From Streptomyces sp. H27-H5 (GTDB taxonomy: Bacteria; Actinomycetota; Actinomycetes; Streptomycetales; Streptomycetaceae): a stretch of 64,000 nucleotides of DNA. Positions 7,609-16,492 of the stretch are shown piece by piece. The number at the start of each line of letters is the position of its first letter. The stretch's first letter is position 1. A model generated the notes under the pieces. The model ran no database searches, was not told where the DNA came from, and saw only the letters and a list, made by a program, of their open reading frames with translations. Made by a program: the position numbers and the translations under genes. The DNA is taken from the NCBI RefSeq assembly GCF_026627505.1, contig NZ_JAPNLK010000039.1:17148-81147 (forward strand), given 5' to 3'.

Positions 7609-8865
7609 ATGAGTGGTGACACCGTTCCCCGTACGGTCGTGATCGTCGACGCGTACGCGAGCGCACGCTGCCTGGCGCCGCTGTTCCGGGCCCGGGGCTA
7701 CACCTGCGTCCACGTGCAGAGCACCCCCACGATTCCGCCCGCGTACGAACGGAGCTTCCGACCGGAGGACTTCGTCGTCAACATCGTCCACGACGGGGAC
7801 GTCTCCCGGACGGCCGCGGCGATCGCCGCGCACGGCCCGAAGGGGCTGGTGCCCGGCGTGGAGCGGGCCGTCGTCCTCGCCGACCGGCTGAGCGAGGAAC
7901 TCGGCCTGCCGGGCAACGGGACCGCGCTGAGCGCGGCCCGCCGCGACAAGTACCGCATGATCGAGACGGTCAGGGAGGCCGGAGTCCCCGGCACCGACCA
8001 GGTGCTGGCCGCCGACCTGGACACCCTGCTGCGGTGGTACGAGAAGGCCGACGGCCGTGTGGTGCTCAAGCCGGTGAGCAGCGCGGGCAGCGACGGCGTC
8101 CACTTCTGCGACACCGTCGAGGAGGTGCGGGCGGCGTTCGACGCCCTGCTCGGCAGCACGAGCGCGCTGGACCAGGACAATCACGCGGTGCTGGCGCAGG
8201 AGTACCTCGTCGGCAGCGAGTACATCGTGAACACGGTGAGCCTGGACGGGCGGCACTACGTCAGCGACATCTGGAAGATGCACCACCTCAGCGCGAACGG
8301 CGTGCGGGACCTGCCCGCGGGCGCCGAGCTGATGACGCGTCACGGGGTCGAGCAGGAACAGCTGGTGGAGCACACGCTGCTGGTGCTCGACGCCCTGGGC
8401 ATCCGCAACGGCCCGGCGCACACCGAGTTGAAACTGACGCCCCGGGGCCCGCGGCTGGTGGAGACGGGCACCCGTGTCTGCGGCGCCGACGTGCACGTGC
8501 CCGTCGAGGCGGCCATCGGCGAGAGCCAGTTGGACTGGACCGTCGACGCCTGCGTCGATCCCGAGCGGTTCGCGCAGCGGTGGGAGAGCGGCTACGAGCT
8601 GAACCGGCACGCCCGGGTCGTCAACATGGTCTCGCCCGCCGAGGGCCGGCTCGCCGGGTACCCGAGGATGGCCGAGCTGCGGGCGCTGGAGAGCTTCCAC
8701 GACGTGCTGTTCCGCGTCACCCCCGGCAACCCGGTCTTCCGGTCCGTCGACGACTGGACGTTCCCGCTGCGGGTGTACCTGCTGCACGAGACCGCGAGCA
8801 CCGTGGCCCGTGACGCGCTGACCGCGCGGTACATGGACGGGGACGGCTTCTACGACATCACCTGA
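7609..8865 (+). CDS. ATP-grasp carboxylate-amine ligase (2)
   Basis: A 418-residue ATP-grasp protein, related to but distinct from its neighbour. Recognisable parts are the N-terminal VVIVDAYASARCLAPLF, the central domain with VVLKPVSSAGSDGVHFCD and LAQEYLVGSEYIVNTV, and the metal/phosphate site HTELKLTPRGPRLVETGTR. The family ligates an amino acid to a carboxylic acid at the cost of ATP to ADP. ATG at 7609 follows GAGG at 7 nt. Two such genes in a row suggest two successive amide bonds or two different amine partners. Substrates cannot be predicted. Confidence 0.88.
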   Translation: MSGDTVPRTVVIVDAYASARCLAPLFRARGYTCVHVQSTPTIPPAYERSFRPEDFVVNIVHDGDVSRTAAAIAAHGPKGLVPGVERAVVLADRLSEELGLPGNGTALSAARRDKYRMIETVREAGVPGTDQVLAADLDTLLRWYEKADGRVVLKPVSSAGSDGVHFCDTVEEVRAAFDALLGSTSALDQDNHAVLAQEYLVGSEYIVNTVSLDGRHYVSDIWKMHHLSANGVRDLPAGAELMTRHGVEQEQLVEHTLLVLDALGIRNGPAHTELKLTPRGPRLVETGTRVCGADVHVPVEAAIGESQLDWTVDACVDPERFAQRWESGYELNRHARVVNMVSPAEGRLAGYPRMAELRALESFHDVLFRVTPGNPVFRSVDDWTFPLRVYLLHETASTVARDALTARYMDGDGFYDIT

Positions 8866-8918
8866 GACGTCTTGGCCGGCGGTCACCTCCCGCAACCGCA
8901 CCCCACTTTTGGAGATCC

Positions 8919-10184
8919 ATGTCCTTCCTGCGCCCTCGGTTTCCCGGTGAGCGCGCCCTGGCCGCCGGGATCGCGATCGACGCGACCGGCAACGGGATGT
9001 ACGTCCCGTTCAGCCTGGTGTTCTTCCTCCACGTCACCGGATTGCCGCTGGCGCTGATCGGCCTGGTGCTCACCGTCACCGGGCTGATCGGCATCGCCGC
9101 GCTGCCGGTGGCCGGCATCGCCGTCGACCGCTTCGGCGCGCGGAGGGTGCAGCTCTTCCTGTACGTCCTGCGCGGGCTCAGTTTCGCCTGCTTCCCGCTC
9201 GCCCACTCGCTGCCCGCCTTCGCCGCGGTGGCGATGCTCGCCGCGATCGGCACCCGGGCCTTCCCCGCCGCCCTCCAGGCCAGGATCGGGGAGCTCGTCG
9301 ACGGGGAGAACCGGGACCGGATGCAGGCGCTCAGCCGCAGCCTCGGCAACGCCGGGCTGGGCGTGGGCACCCTGATCGCCTCGCTGCTCATCGCCACGTC
9401 GGGGGACTCCGGCTACATCGCCGCCGCCTTCCTGAACGCGGCGAGCTTCCTCGTCGCGGCGGTGTTGGCCGCGCGCACCCCGATCACCGTGCCGGCCGCC
9501 CGGTCCCGGGCCGACAAGCGCGGGGGGTACCGGCTCGTCGCCAAGGACCGCCCGTTCCTGACGCTGACCCTCGCGAACCTGCTGGTGGCGTTCGGCTACA
9601 CCTCGCTCAGCGTGCTGTTGCCCGTGTACGCCGTCGACTGGCTGCACCTGCCGCAGGGGCTCACCGGTGTCGCGTTCGTCGTCAACACCGCGCTCTGCGC
9701 CACGGTCTCCGTGCCGGTCGCCGCGTTCGCCCGGCGCCGGTTCACGACCCGGACCCGGGCGGCGGCGGCCGGGGCGGCGCTCTTCGGGACCGGTTTCATC
9801 GGGCAGATCGTGCTCGGCACGCTGCGCCCGGAGAACGTGCAGGTGCTGTTGGCCGGGCTGCTGGCGGCCGTGATCGTCATGACGGTGGGCGAGATGGTGC
9901 ACAGCACCTTCTCGGGCTCGCTGGCCCAGGCGGCGGCGCCGGAGGCACTGCGCGGGCGGTACCTCGCCGGATACCAGCTGTCCTGGTCCCTGGCGTACGC
10001 CCTCGCGCCCACCGTGTTCACGGCCCTGATCACCCTCGACGGCCGGCTGCCCTGGGTGCTGGTCGCGTCCACGACCCTGCTGGGCGCCGGTCTGCTCCTG
10101 CGCGTCGAGCGCTCCCTGCGTCCGGACGTCGTCGCGTTTCCCGCGCCGCCCGTCGAGAGCAAGGCGGCTGCGGCGAGCCGCTGA
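8919..10184 (+). CDS. MFS transporter (exporter of the region A product)
   Basis: A 421-residue major facilitator with about twelve hydrophobic segments. The loop VDRFGARRVQ is the A-like motif between helices 2 and 3, and a long charged linker lies mid-protein (PAARSRADKRGGYRL). ATG at 8919 has GGAG 5 nt upstream. Being embedded among biosynthetic genes, it is likely an exporter or self-resistance pump for the product. It is the last gene before a pair of hairpins. Confidence 0.88.
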   Translation: MSFLRPRFPGERALAAGIAIDATGNGMYVPFSLVFFLHVTGLPLALIGLVLTVTGLIGIAALPVAGIAVDRFGARRVQLFLYVLRGLSFACFPLAHSLPAFAAVAMLAAIGTRAFPAALQARIGELVDGENRDRMQALSRSLGNAGLGVGTLIASLLIATSGDSGYIAAAFLNAASFLVAAVLAARTPITVPAARSRADKRGGYRLVAKDRPFLTLTLANLLVAFGYTSLSVLLPVYAVDWLHLPQGLTGVAFVVNTALCATVSVPVAAFARRRFTTRTRAAAAGAALFGTGFIGQIVLGTLRPENVQVLLAGLLAAVIVMTVGEMVHSTFSGSLAQAAAPEALRGRYLAGYQLSWSLAYALAPTVFTALITLDGRLPWVLVASTTLLGAGLLLRVERSLRPDVVAFPAPPVESKAAAASR

Positions 10185-10186
10185 AC

Positions 10187-10233
10187 GCCGTGCCGGCCCC
10201 GGAGCCGGCACGGCCGATCGGCGCACGCCGATC
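10187..10233 (+). terminator. Two back-to-back hairpins after the MFS gene
   Basis: Beginning 3 nt past the MFS stop, GCCGTGCCGGC (10187-10197) pairs perfectly with 10204-10214 around a 6-nt loop. Directly after it GATCGGC (10216-10222) pairs with 10227-10233 around GCAC. There is no U-tract, as is usual for Streptomyces terminators. It could end the main operon or attenuate read-through into the downstream ATP-grasp gene. Confidence 0.6.
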
Positions 10234-10286
10234 ACCACCTGACAGCCAATCGACCCACATCGCACAGAAGTCAGAAAGAGGTTCGC

Positions 10287-11663
10287 ATGGATCGCGTCGC
10301 CTTGACCGAGGAGTACCTGGCCGAGCTGGCCGGCGGCAACCTGAAGACGAGCGAGCTGCTGGGAGGGCTGCCGCAGAACAAGATCCTCAACAGCGACAAG
10401 CCCAACGGCATGGGCCAGTGGCTCTCGCGGCCCCTGTTCCTGGGCCGCGACGAGCACACCCGACTCGCGGGTGACCTGGACAACCTGCTGAACGCCCTGT
10501 CCAGCCTCCCCGACCGCCTCTTCGGCGGGGACTTCGCCGCGTTCGCGAGCGCGGGCGGCCTGAACGAGGTGCAGGTCGCCGCCGTCATGCGCAACCGGGG
10601 CGCGAGGATGACCCGCCAGACCCGGGCGGACCTGATCTGCGACGAGGCCGGCTTCAAGCTGCTGGAGTTGAACATCGGCAGCGCGGTCGGCGGCATGGAC
10701 AACGTGGACGTGTGCCGCGAGCTGCTCGCGCACCCGGTGCTCGCGGAGTTCGCCGAGCGGCACGGGCTCACCTTCATGGACTCGCTGCGCGAGCAGGTCA
10801 ACAACATCCTGGTGGAGAGCGGGTTCGCTCCCGGGGACCGGCCGGTGGTCGCCCTGACGGAGTGGCCGAGCGTCTTCGAGGACGAGATCCCGTACATGAC
10901 GCAGCTGTGCGAGCGCTGGGGCGAACTGGGCCTGGACGCCTCCCCCTGCCACCTCGGGCAGTTGGAGGTGCGCGACGGTCGGGTGTGGCTCGGCGAGAAG
11001 CCGGTGGACATCATCGTGCGCACGTTCCTGATCCGGGACCTGCTGACGCCCGGGGCGGAGGAGCTGACCGCGCCGGTCTTCGACGCGGCGAACCGGGGCG
11101 AGGTCAAGATCTTCACCCCGCTGGACACCACCGCGTACGCCAGCAAGGGCGCCCTCGCGATGCTCTCGGACGAGAACAACCGCGGTCTGTTCAGCGCCGA
11201 GGAGCTGGCCAGTCTGGACCGCATCCTGCCGTGGACGCGGATGGTGCGGCCGGGTCTGGTGACCCTGGAGAACGGCGAGCGCGTCGACCTCGTCTCCTAC
11301 GCCGTGGAGCACCAGGCGGACCTGGTGCTGAAGCCGACCTCCCTGTCCGGCGGCAAGGGGGTCGTGCTCGGCTGGTCCGACGACCTGACGCCCGAGCAGT
11401 GGCGGGAGCAGGTCGACCTGGCGCTGGAGAGCCCGTACGTCATCCAGCGCAGGATCCGCTCCGTCCTGGAGTCGGTGCCCGTGGACGAGGACGGCACGCT
11501 GGGTCGGTTCCGGCCGGTGTGGGGCGTGGTCACGGGTGTCAACGGCTTCACCGGCGCCAGTGTCCGGGCCATCCCGGAAGCCGCCGGGGACGTCGTGGTG
11601 AACGTGGTGAACGGGGCGCACGTGGGCGGCGTGCTCCACCAGACGGCCGAGTCCGGCGCCTGA
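10287..11663 (+). CDS. Circularly-permuted-type ATP-grasp protein (glutathionylspermidine-synthase-like)
   Basis: A 458-residue protein with the late ATP-grasp signature LVLKPTSLSGGKGVVLGWS, and earlier ICDEAGFKLLELNIGSAVGGMDN, where the acidic and Asn residues look like metal ligands. The order (metal-like site before the nucleotide lysine motif) is that of circularly permuted ATP-grasp/glutathionylspermidine-synthase-like proteins rather than of the two ligases upstream. Such proteins join an amine to a peptide or acid carboxylate. ATG at 10287 follows AGAGG. A perfect double hairpin lies upstream, so it may be differently expressed, but the same strand and theme link it to the cluster. Confidence 0.8.
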   Translation: MDRVALTEEYLAELAGGNLKTSELLGGLPQNKILNSDKPNGMGQWLSRPLFLGRDEHTRLAGDLDNLLNALSSLPDRLFGGDFAAFASAGGLNEVQVAAVMRNRGARMTRQTRADLICDEAGFKLLELNIGSAVGGMDNVDVCRELLAHPVLAEFAERHGLTFMDSLREQVNNILVESGFAPGDRPVVALTEWPSVFEDEIPYMTQLCERWGELGLDASPCHLGQLEVRDGRVWLGEKPVDIIVRTFLIRDLLTPGAEELTAPVFDAANRGEVKIFTPLDTTAYASKGALAMLSDENNRGLFSAEELASLDRILPWTRMVRPGLVTLENGERVDLVSYAVEHQADLVLKPTSLSGGKGVVLGWSDDLTPEQWREQVDLALESPYVIQRRIRSVLESVPVDEDGTLGRFRPVWGVVTGVNGFTGASVRAIPEAAGDVVVNVVNGAHVGGVLHQTAESGA

Positions 11664-11683
11664 CCCGGCCCACCGGTCTCGTC

Positions 11684-11719
11684 GGCCCCCGGCTCCGTGG
11701 TGACACGGTGTCGGGGGCC
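11684..11719. terminator. Bidirectional terminator between convergent genes
   Basis: GGCCCCCG at 11684-11691 pairs with CGGGGGCC at 11712-11719, and inside it CCGTG pairs with CACGG around GTGA. It lies 21 nt after the ATP-grasp stop and 45 nt before the end of the opposing FAD oxidase gene, so it can serve both. Confidence 0.75.
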
Positions 11720-11763
11720 TTCGCGTGCGGTGGGCCGGTCGGTCGGGACCCGCCCTCGGGGCG

Positions 11764-13128
11764 TCAGTCGTGGTCGGGGAAGAGGGTGTGCGGGCTGAGC
11801 AGGTGGTCGGGGTCCAGGGCCGCCTTCACGGAACGCATGACGGCGATGTCAGCGGCGGACCGGGTGAGGTGCAGGTGGCGGGACTTGGCCCGGCCGATCC
11901 CGTGTTCGGCGCTGATGCTGCCGCCGACGGCGGCGACGCGGCCGAGCACGGCCTCGGTGACCGCCTCCTCGTCGTCGGGCGCGACGTCGAGGAGGTTGAC
12001 GTGCACGTTCCCCTCGGCCAGGTGGCCGAAGAGGTACGGCGTGGCCCGGCCGGCGAGCAGGGCGGGCAGGTCGGCGGCGAACGCGGGGAGGTCGGCGAGG
12101 GGGACGGTGACGTCCAGTTTCAGCGGGATCCCGGCGGCGTTCAGGGACTCGGTGTGCCGTTCGCGGTAGGCGGCGAGCCGGCGGCCGTCGGAGGCCGTCC
12201 GGGCGACGGCCACCTCCCGTGCGGGCGCCTTCTCCAGTGCGTCGGCGAGTTCCTCGGCCGGGTCGCGGCGGCCCGCGCACTCGACCAGCAGGTAGACGGG
12301 GTGGGTGGTGCGGAAGGGGGCGGGGAGTCCACTCGTGGCCAGGACGAGGGCCAGGCCGTCGGCCGTGAAGAACTCGACCAGTTCGAGGGATTCGAGCCGG
12401 CGGAGGTCCGTCAGGAGGGTGACGGCGGCGTCGAGCGAGTCCAGGGCGAGCAGGGCGGTGACCCGTCGGGGCAGGTGCGGGACCAGCGCGAGTCGGGCCC
12501 GGGTGATGACGGCCAGGGTGCCCTCGCTGCCGACCAGCAGGCCCGTGAGGTCGTAGCCGGTGTTGTCCTTGGGGAGACCGGCCAGCCGGTCCAGGACGCT
12601 CCCGTCGGCCAGGACCGCCTCCAGTCCGACGACGTTGGCGCGTGTGGTGCCGTACCGCACGACGCGTTCGCCACCCGCGTTGGTGGCGATCATGCCGCCC
12701 AGGGTGGCCGAGTCCCGGGAGGCCAGGTCGACCCCGAACTCCAACTCCCGCGGGGCGACGTGCCGCCGCAGCGCGGCGAGGGGGACGCCCGCGCCGACCG
12801 TGACCCGGCGCGCGGCCACGTCGATCGGGCCGAGTGCGGTGAGGCGGCGCGTCGAGAGGACGACCTCGGTGCCGGAAGGGTCGGGGACCGAGCCGCCGAC
12901 CAGGCCGGTGTTGCCGCCCTGCGGGACGATCGGGACGCCGGCGGCGTGGCACAACCGCACCACCTCGGCGACCTGGGCGGTGTCGGCGGGGCGCACCACC
13001 AGCCGGGACCGGCCGACCCAGCGGCCGGTGAAGTCGCTCTCGTGGGAGGCGCGCAGTGACGGGTCGGTGAGCACGTGGGCGGCCCCGACCACGGCCGAGA
13101 GGCGGGTGGCGAGCGGGTCGGGTTCCAT
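11764..13128 (-). CDS. FAD-linked oxidase (glycolate/D-2-hydroxyacid dehydrogenase family)
   Basis: A 454-residue flavoprotein with an N-terminal PCMH-type FAD domain (PQGGNTGLVGGSVPDP is the FAD pyrophosphate loop) and a C-terminal FAD-linked oxidase domain ending in the typical ISAEHGIGRAKSRHL helix. The family oxidises D-2-hydroxy acids such as D-lactate, glycolate or D-2-hydroxyglutarate and passes electrons to a carrier. ATG at 13128 follows GAGAGGA. It is transcribed with the ArsR-type regulator 39 nt upstream and convergently to region A. It is likely housekeeping or catabolic rather than part of the neighbouring pathway. Confidence 0.9.
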   Translation of the reverse strand: MEPDPLATRLSAVVGAAHVLTDPSLRASHESDFTGRWVGRSRLVVRPADTAQVAEVVRLCHAAGVPIVPQGGNTGLVGGSVPDPSGTEVVLSTRRLTALGPIDVAARRVTVGAGVPLAALRRHVAPRELEFGVDLASRDSATLGGMIATNAGGERVVRYGTTRANVVGLEAVLADGSVLDRLAGLPKDNTGYDLTGLLVGSEGTLAVITRARLALVPHLPRRVTALLALDSLDAAVTLLTDLRRLESLELVEFFTADGLALVLATSGLPAPFRTTHPVYLLVECAGRRDPAEELADALEKAPAREVAVARTASDGRRLAAYRERHTESLNAAGIPLKLDVTVPLADLPAFAADLPALLAGRATPYLFGHLAEGNVHVNLLDVAPDDEEAVTEAVLGRVAAVGGSISAEHGIGRAKSRHLHLTRSAADIAVMRSVKAALDPDHLLSPHTLFPDHD

Positions 13129-13167
13129 GGGGGTCGGTCGGTCCTCTCGGTCCTGGGGGCTTGCCGA

Positions 13168-14163
13168 TCAGGTGGGGGCGCCGGCGAGGATGGACTCCCC
13201 GACGGAGGTGCGGGCGTAGAGCACCGAGCGTCCGGCCCGGTGGGCGCTGACCAGGCCCGCGTCGCGCAGCGCCGTGAGGTACTGGGACACCCCGGCCGTG
13301 GATATGCCGGTGCGGTGGGCCAGTTCGGTGGTGGAGGCGGGGGCGTCCAGCTCGGTCAGCAGCAGGGTCCGTGAGCGGCCGAGCACGGCGGCGATGGCGT
13401 CGGTCCGGGCGACGGGCCGGGACTCCCACAGCGGGCCGATCCCGCGTGCCGGGTAGGCGAGTTGGGGCGGATCCGGCAGTCGTACCCGGGTCAGGACGCG
13501 GGGTCCGGCGAAGGCCGAGGGGACCAGCAGCAGGCCCGCGCCCGCCGTCTTGCGCGTCAGGGTCCGCTGCCTGCGGACCATCCGCAGGCCGTTGTCGACC
13601 CAACTCAGCGACACGTGGAGTTCGTTGAAGAGGCGTCCGGCGCCGTGCTCGGCGACCTGCCGGGCCCGGTGGAAGACGTCGGCTTCGAGCACGGTCCGGA
13701 TCCGGGCCCAGTAGGGGGCGAGCGCCAGTTCCCAGTACGCCTCGATCTCCTCGCCGACGCGCGCCAACTGGGGCCGCGGCTCGGCGTACAGGGCCCGCAA
13801 CCGGGGCCCGCGCGAGCTCATGTGCTTCTCCAGGTGGTCGAGGTCCTGGCGGACCCGGTCGTCCGGCTCCTCCCGGATCGCGGCCAGTTCCTCCGCGAGG
13901 GTGGGCGCCGCGCCGGGGGGCGCGGGGGTGAGGAAGTCGGGGAGGTAGCGCGCGGGCGGGATCAGCTCGGCGAGCCAGCCCCGGTCGAGGCCCGCCGCCT
14001 CGACGCGCGGCCGCACCTGTTCGATCCAGGGACCGTGCACGGGGTGCGCGAGGCCGGATCGCAGGAGCCGGAAGCTGGTCACGACCTCCCACATCGGCGA
14101 GACGGCGAACCGCATCTGCGCCAGGTCACTTGCCGAGAACGCCAGTTCCGCCACGACAACCAC
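13168..14163 (-). CDS. ArsR-type winged-helix transcriptional regulator (DUF5937-like N-terminus)
   Basis: A 331-residue regulator. The last 80 residues form a winged helix-turn-helix (TTELAHRTGISTAGVSQYL, then GLVSAHRAGRSVLYARTSVG). The long N-terminal part (ELAFSASDLAQMRFAVSPMWE) is the domain that accompanies many Streptomyces ArsR-like proteins. The GTG at 14163 is the furthest upstream start; GTG at 14154 is also possible. It is divergent from the MFS gene at 14228 with only 64 nt between, so it probably controls that transporter and itself. Confidence 0.85.
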   Translation of the reverse strand: MVVVAELAFSASDLAQMRFAVSPMWEVVTSFRLLRSGLAHPVHGPWIEQVRPRVEAAGLDRGWLAELIPPARYLPDFLTPAPPGAAPTLAEELAAIREEPDDRVRQDLDHLEKHMSSRGPRLRALYAEPRPQLARVGEEIEAYWELALAPYWARIRTVLEADVFHRARQVAEHGAGRLFNELHVSLSWVDNGLRMVRRQRTLTRKTAGAGLLLVPSAFAGPRVLTRVRLPDPPQLAYPARGIGPLWESRPVARTDAIAAVLGRSRTLLLTELDAPASTTELAHRTGISTAGVSQYLTALRDAGLVSAHRAGRSVLYARTSVGESILAGAPT

Positions 14164-14227
14164 CCCATGGATTCAAGCATTTCTTAATCAATGGCCATCA
14201 GCGTACAGCGGCGGGAGGATCCGGCAC

Positions 14228-15454
14228 ATGCTCTCCACCTTCAGTGGGCTGCCCCGCACAGCCTGGATCGTCTTCGCGGGCACGATCGTCAACCGACTCG
14301 GTTTCATGGTCACCCCCTTCCTGGTCTACTACCTGGGATCGCGCGGGATCAGCACCTCCGACGTCCCCTACGTGCTGGGCGCCCTGGGGGCCGGCAACCT
14401 GGTCGGCCCGCTCCTCGGCGGTTTCCTGGCCGACCGCAGCGGCCGGCGCGCGACGATGGTCATCGGTCTGGTCGGTGTCGCCGCCTCGCACGGCCTGCTG
14501 TTCGTCGCCCCGAACCTGCTGAGCCTCATGCTCACGGCCGCGCTCCTGAGCGTCACCGGCAGCCTCGTCGGTCCGGCCGCCTCCGCGCTGGTCGCCGACG
14601 CGGTCGACAAGGACCGGCGTCGGGCCGCGTTCTCGCTGGTCCACTGGGCGGTGAACATCGGCACCGCGGGCGCCGGCATGCTCGGCGGGTTCCTGGCCAC
14701 GAAGGGCTACTGGCTGCTGTTCACGGTGGACGCGGCGACCTCGCTCGTCTACGCGGTGATCGCGGCCACGATGCTGCCCCGGGGAACGGGCCCGAAAGCG
14801 GCCGGTCCCCAGGCCGGCGCCGGCGGGGCCGGTTACGGCGTGGTCTACCGGGACCGTCTGATGCGGGCCCTGCTGCCGCTGTTCGCCACCTCCGTCGCGA
14901 TCTACTGCCTGATCGAGGCGAGCCTGCCGCTCGCCATCCGCGACGACGGCCTCTCCCCCACCGTCCTCGGCCTGATGTTCGCGCTCAACGCCGCGCTGGT
15001 CGTCATATTGCAGCCGATCGCGACGGCCGTGCTCGCCGACGTGAAGCCGCTGCCGGTCTACGTCTCGGCCAGCGTCCTGGTCGCCCTCGGCGTCGCGCTG
15101 ACCGGTGTCGCCGACACCCCCTGGGCGTACGCCGGTACGGTGGCGCTGTGGTCCCTCGGCGAGGCGTCCCTCGGGGGTCTGCACTCGTCGATCATCCAGA
15201 GCATCGCCCCGGAGGACGCACGGGCCCGCTATCAGGGAGCCTTCCAGTGGTCCTGCGGCATCGCCCGGTTCACCGCGCTCACCGCCGGCACCGCGGTGTA
15301 CGCCCACGCCGGTCCCGCCGTCCTCTGGTGGATCGCCGCCGTGGCGGGCGTGGCGGCCTCCCTCACGGTCGGCGCCCTCGGCCCCATGATCAACCGCCGG
15401 CACGCCGCCATCGAACTGGCCGCCGCGTCGGACTCCGCGCCCGTCGCCGGCTGA
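14228..15454 (+). CDS. MFS transporter
   Basis: A 408-residue twelve-helix major facilitator. LGGFLADRSGRRATMVIG is a clear motif A between helices 2 and 3, and the N-terminal half has drug-exporter-like VTPFLVYYLGSRGIS. ATG at 14228 lies 10 nt after GGAGGA. It is 20 nt upstream of a siderophore-interacting reductase gene and divergent from the ArsR-type regulator. Siderophore export or general drug efflux are both possible; no iron box was found in the short promoter region. Confidence 0.88.
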   Translation: MLSTFSGLPRTAWIVFAGTIVNRLGFMVTPFLVYYLGSRGISTSDVPYVLGALGAGNLVGPLLGGFLADRSGRRATMVIGLVGVAASHGLLFVAPNLLSLMLTAALLSVTGSLVGPAASALVADAVDKDRRRAAFSLVHWAVNIGTAGAGMLGGFLATKGYWLLFTVDAATSLVYAVIAATMLPRGTGPKAAGPQAGAGGAGYGVVYRDRLMRALLPLFATSVAIYCLIEASLPLAIRDDGLSPTVLGLMFALNAALVVILQPIATAVLADVKPLPVYVSASVLVALGVALTGVADTPWAYAGTVALWSLGEASLGGLHSSIIQSIAPEDARARYQGAFQWSCGIARFTALTAGTAVYAHAGPAVLWWIAAVAGVAASLTVGALGPMINRRHAAIELAAASDSAPVAG

Positions 15455-15474
15455 ACCACCGAAAAGGAACAGCA

Positions 15475-16320
15475 ATGCCTGAAGCACAACCGAGGAAGAG
15501 GGTCATCCACCGCGGGCGGGTCCTGCGGACCGAGCGGATCGCACCCGCGATGGTCCGGATCGTCCTGCACGGCGAAGGGCTCCGTGAGTTCAGCGCCGGG
15601 CGGTTCACCGACCACTACGTCAAGATGCACTTCCCGCCGCCGGGCGTGGAGTACGCCGACCCCACCGACATCCCCGCGATCCGCCGCGACCACCCGAGGG
15701 AGGAATGGCCGCGGACCCGGACGTACAGCGTGCGCGGTTGGGACGCCGAGACCGGGCAGCTGACCATCGACTTCGTGGTCCACGGCACGGCCGGCGTGGC
15801 GGGCCCCTGGGCGGCGGCGGCCCAACCGGGCGACGAGGTGGTCTTCTCGGGTCCGGGCGGCGGCTACGCCCCGGACGCCGAGGCCGACTGGCACCTGCTC
15901 GCCGGGGACGAGAGCGCCCTGCCCGCCATCGCGGCGGCCCTGGAGGCCATGCCCGCGGACGCCGTGGTGCGTGCGTTCGTCGAGGTGGACGGCCCGGCGG
16001 ACGAGCAGCCGCTCGTCTCGCCCGCCCGGGTGGAGACGACCTGGCTGCACCGGGGGGCGCGGCCCGTCGGCGAGGCCCTGGTCGAGGCGGTGACGGGACT
16101 GGAGTTCCCCGCCGGATCGCCGCAGGTCTTCGTGCACGGCGAGGCGCACTTCGTCCGGGAGCTGCGCCGGTACCTGCGGGTCGACCGCGCTCTCGCGCCC
16201 GCTTCGCTGTCGGTGTCCGGCTACTGGCGCAGGGGCGCGGACGAGGAGGCCTGGCAGGCCACCAAGGGCGAGTGGAACAGCGATCCCGTCCCCCCCGCCG
16301 CACCGGCCGGCACCGGCTGA
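15475..16320 (+). CDS. Siderophore-interacting protein (ferric-siderophore reductase, SIP family)
   Basis: A 281-residue SIP/ViuB-family flavoprotein. It has the FAD-binding 9 domain with WPRTRTYSVRGWD (R-x-Y-S FAD motif) and DFVVHGTAGVAGPWA, then the NAD(P)H-binding SIP domain with LLAGDESALPAIAA and FVHGEAHFVRELRRYL; it ends with the family's SVSGYWRRG motif. It reduces ferric siderophores in the cytoplasm to release iron. ATG at 15475 follows AAGGA. It is co-transcribed with the MFS gene and ends at a 13-bp terminator stem. Confidence 0.93.
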   Translation: MPEAQPRKRVIHRGRVLRTERIAPAMVRIVLHGEGLREFSAGRFTDHYVKMHFPPPGVEYADPTDIPAIRRDHPREEWPRTRTYSVRGWDAETGQLTIDFVVHGTAGVAGPWAAAAQPGDEVVFSGPGGGYAPDAEADWHLLAGDESALPAIAAALEAMPADAVVRAFVEVDGPADEQPLVSPARVETTWLHRGARPVGEALVEAVTGLEFPAGSPQVFVHGEAHFVRELRRYLRVDRALAPASLSVSGYWRRGADEEAWQATKGEWNSDPVPPAAPAGTG

Positions 16321-16406
16321 CCGGCGGCGCCGGAGTCCGCACGGCCGGGAGAGCCCGTCACACGTGCCGTCGTGTGCGCGGGCGGCGCCTCCGTGCACGC
16401 GACGAC

Positions 16407-16436
16407 GGGGCCCGCCCCCGGGTGGGGGCGGGCCCC
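16407..16436. terminator. Strong bidirectional terminator
   Basis: A perfect 13-bp stem GGGGCCCGCCCCC (16407-16419) with its complement at 16424-16436 and a GGGT loop, between the convergent SIP and glycosyltransferase genes. Confidence 0.85.
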
Positions 16437-16492
16437 GCGGGCCGTGTGGGTCATCGCCGTGGCGGCGGTACGGACGGGCGACGCCGGGCGGG

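Noticed and set aside
5128..8901. A 1257-codon open frame on the minus strand
   Set aside because: It is antisense to five well-supported genes; long open frames on the opposite strand are a normal by-product of high GC content.
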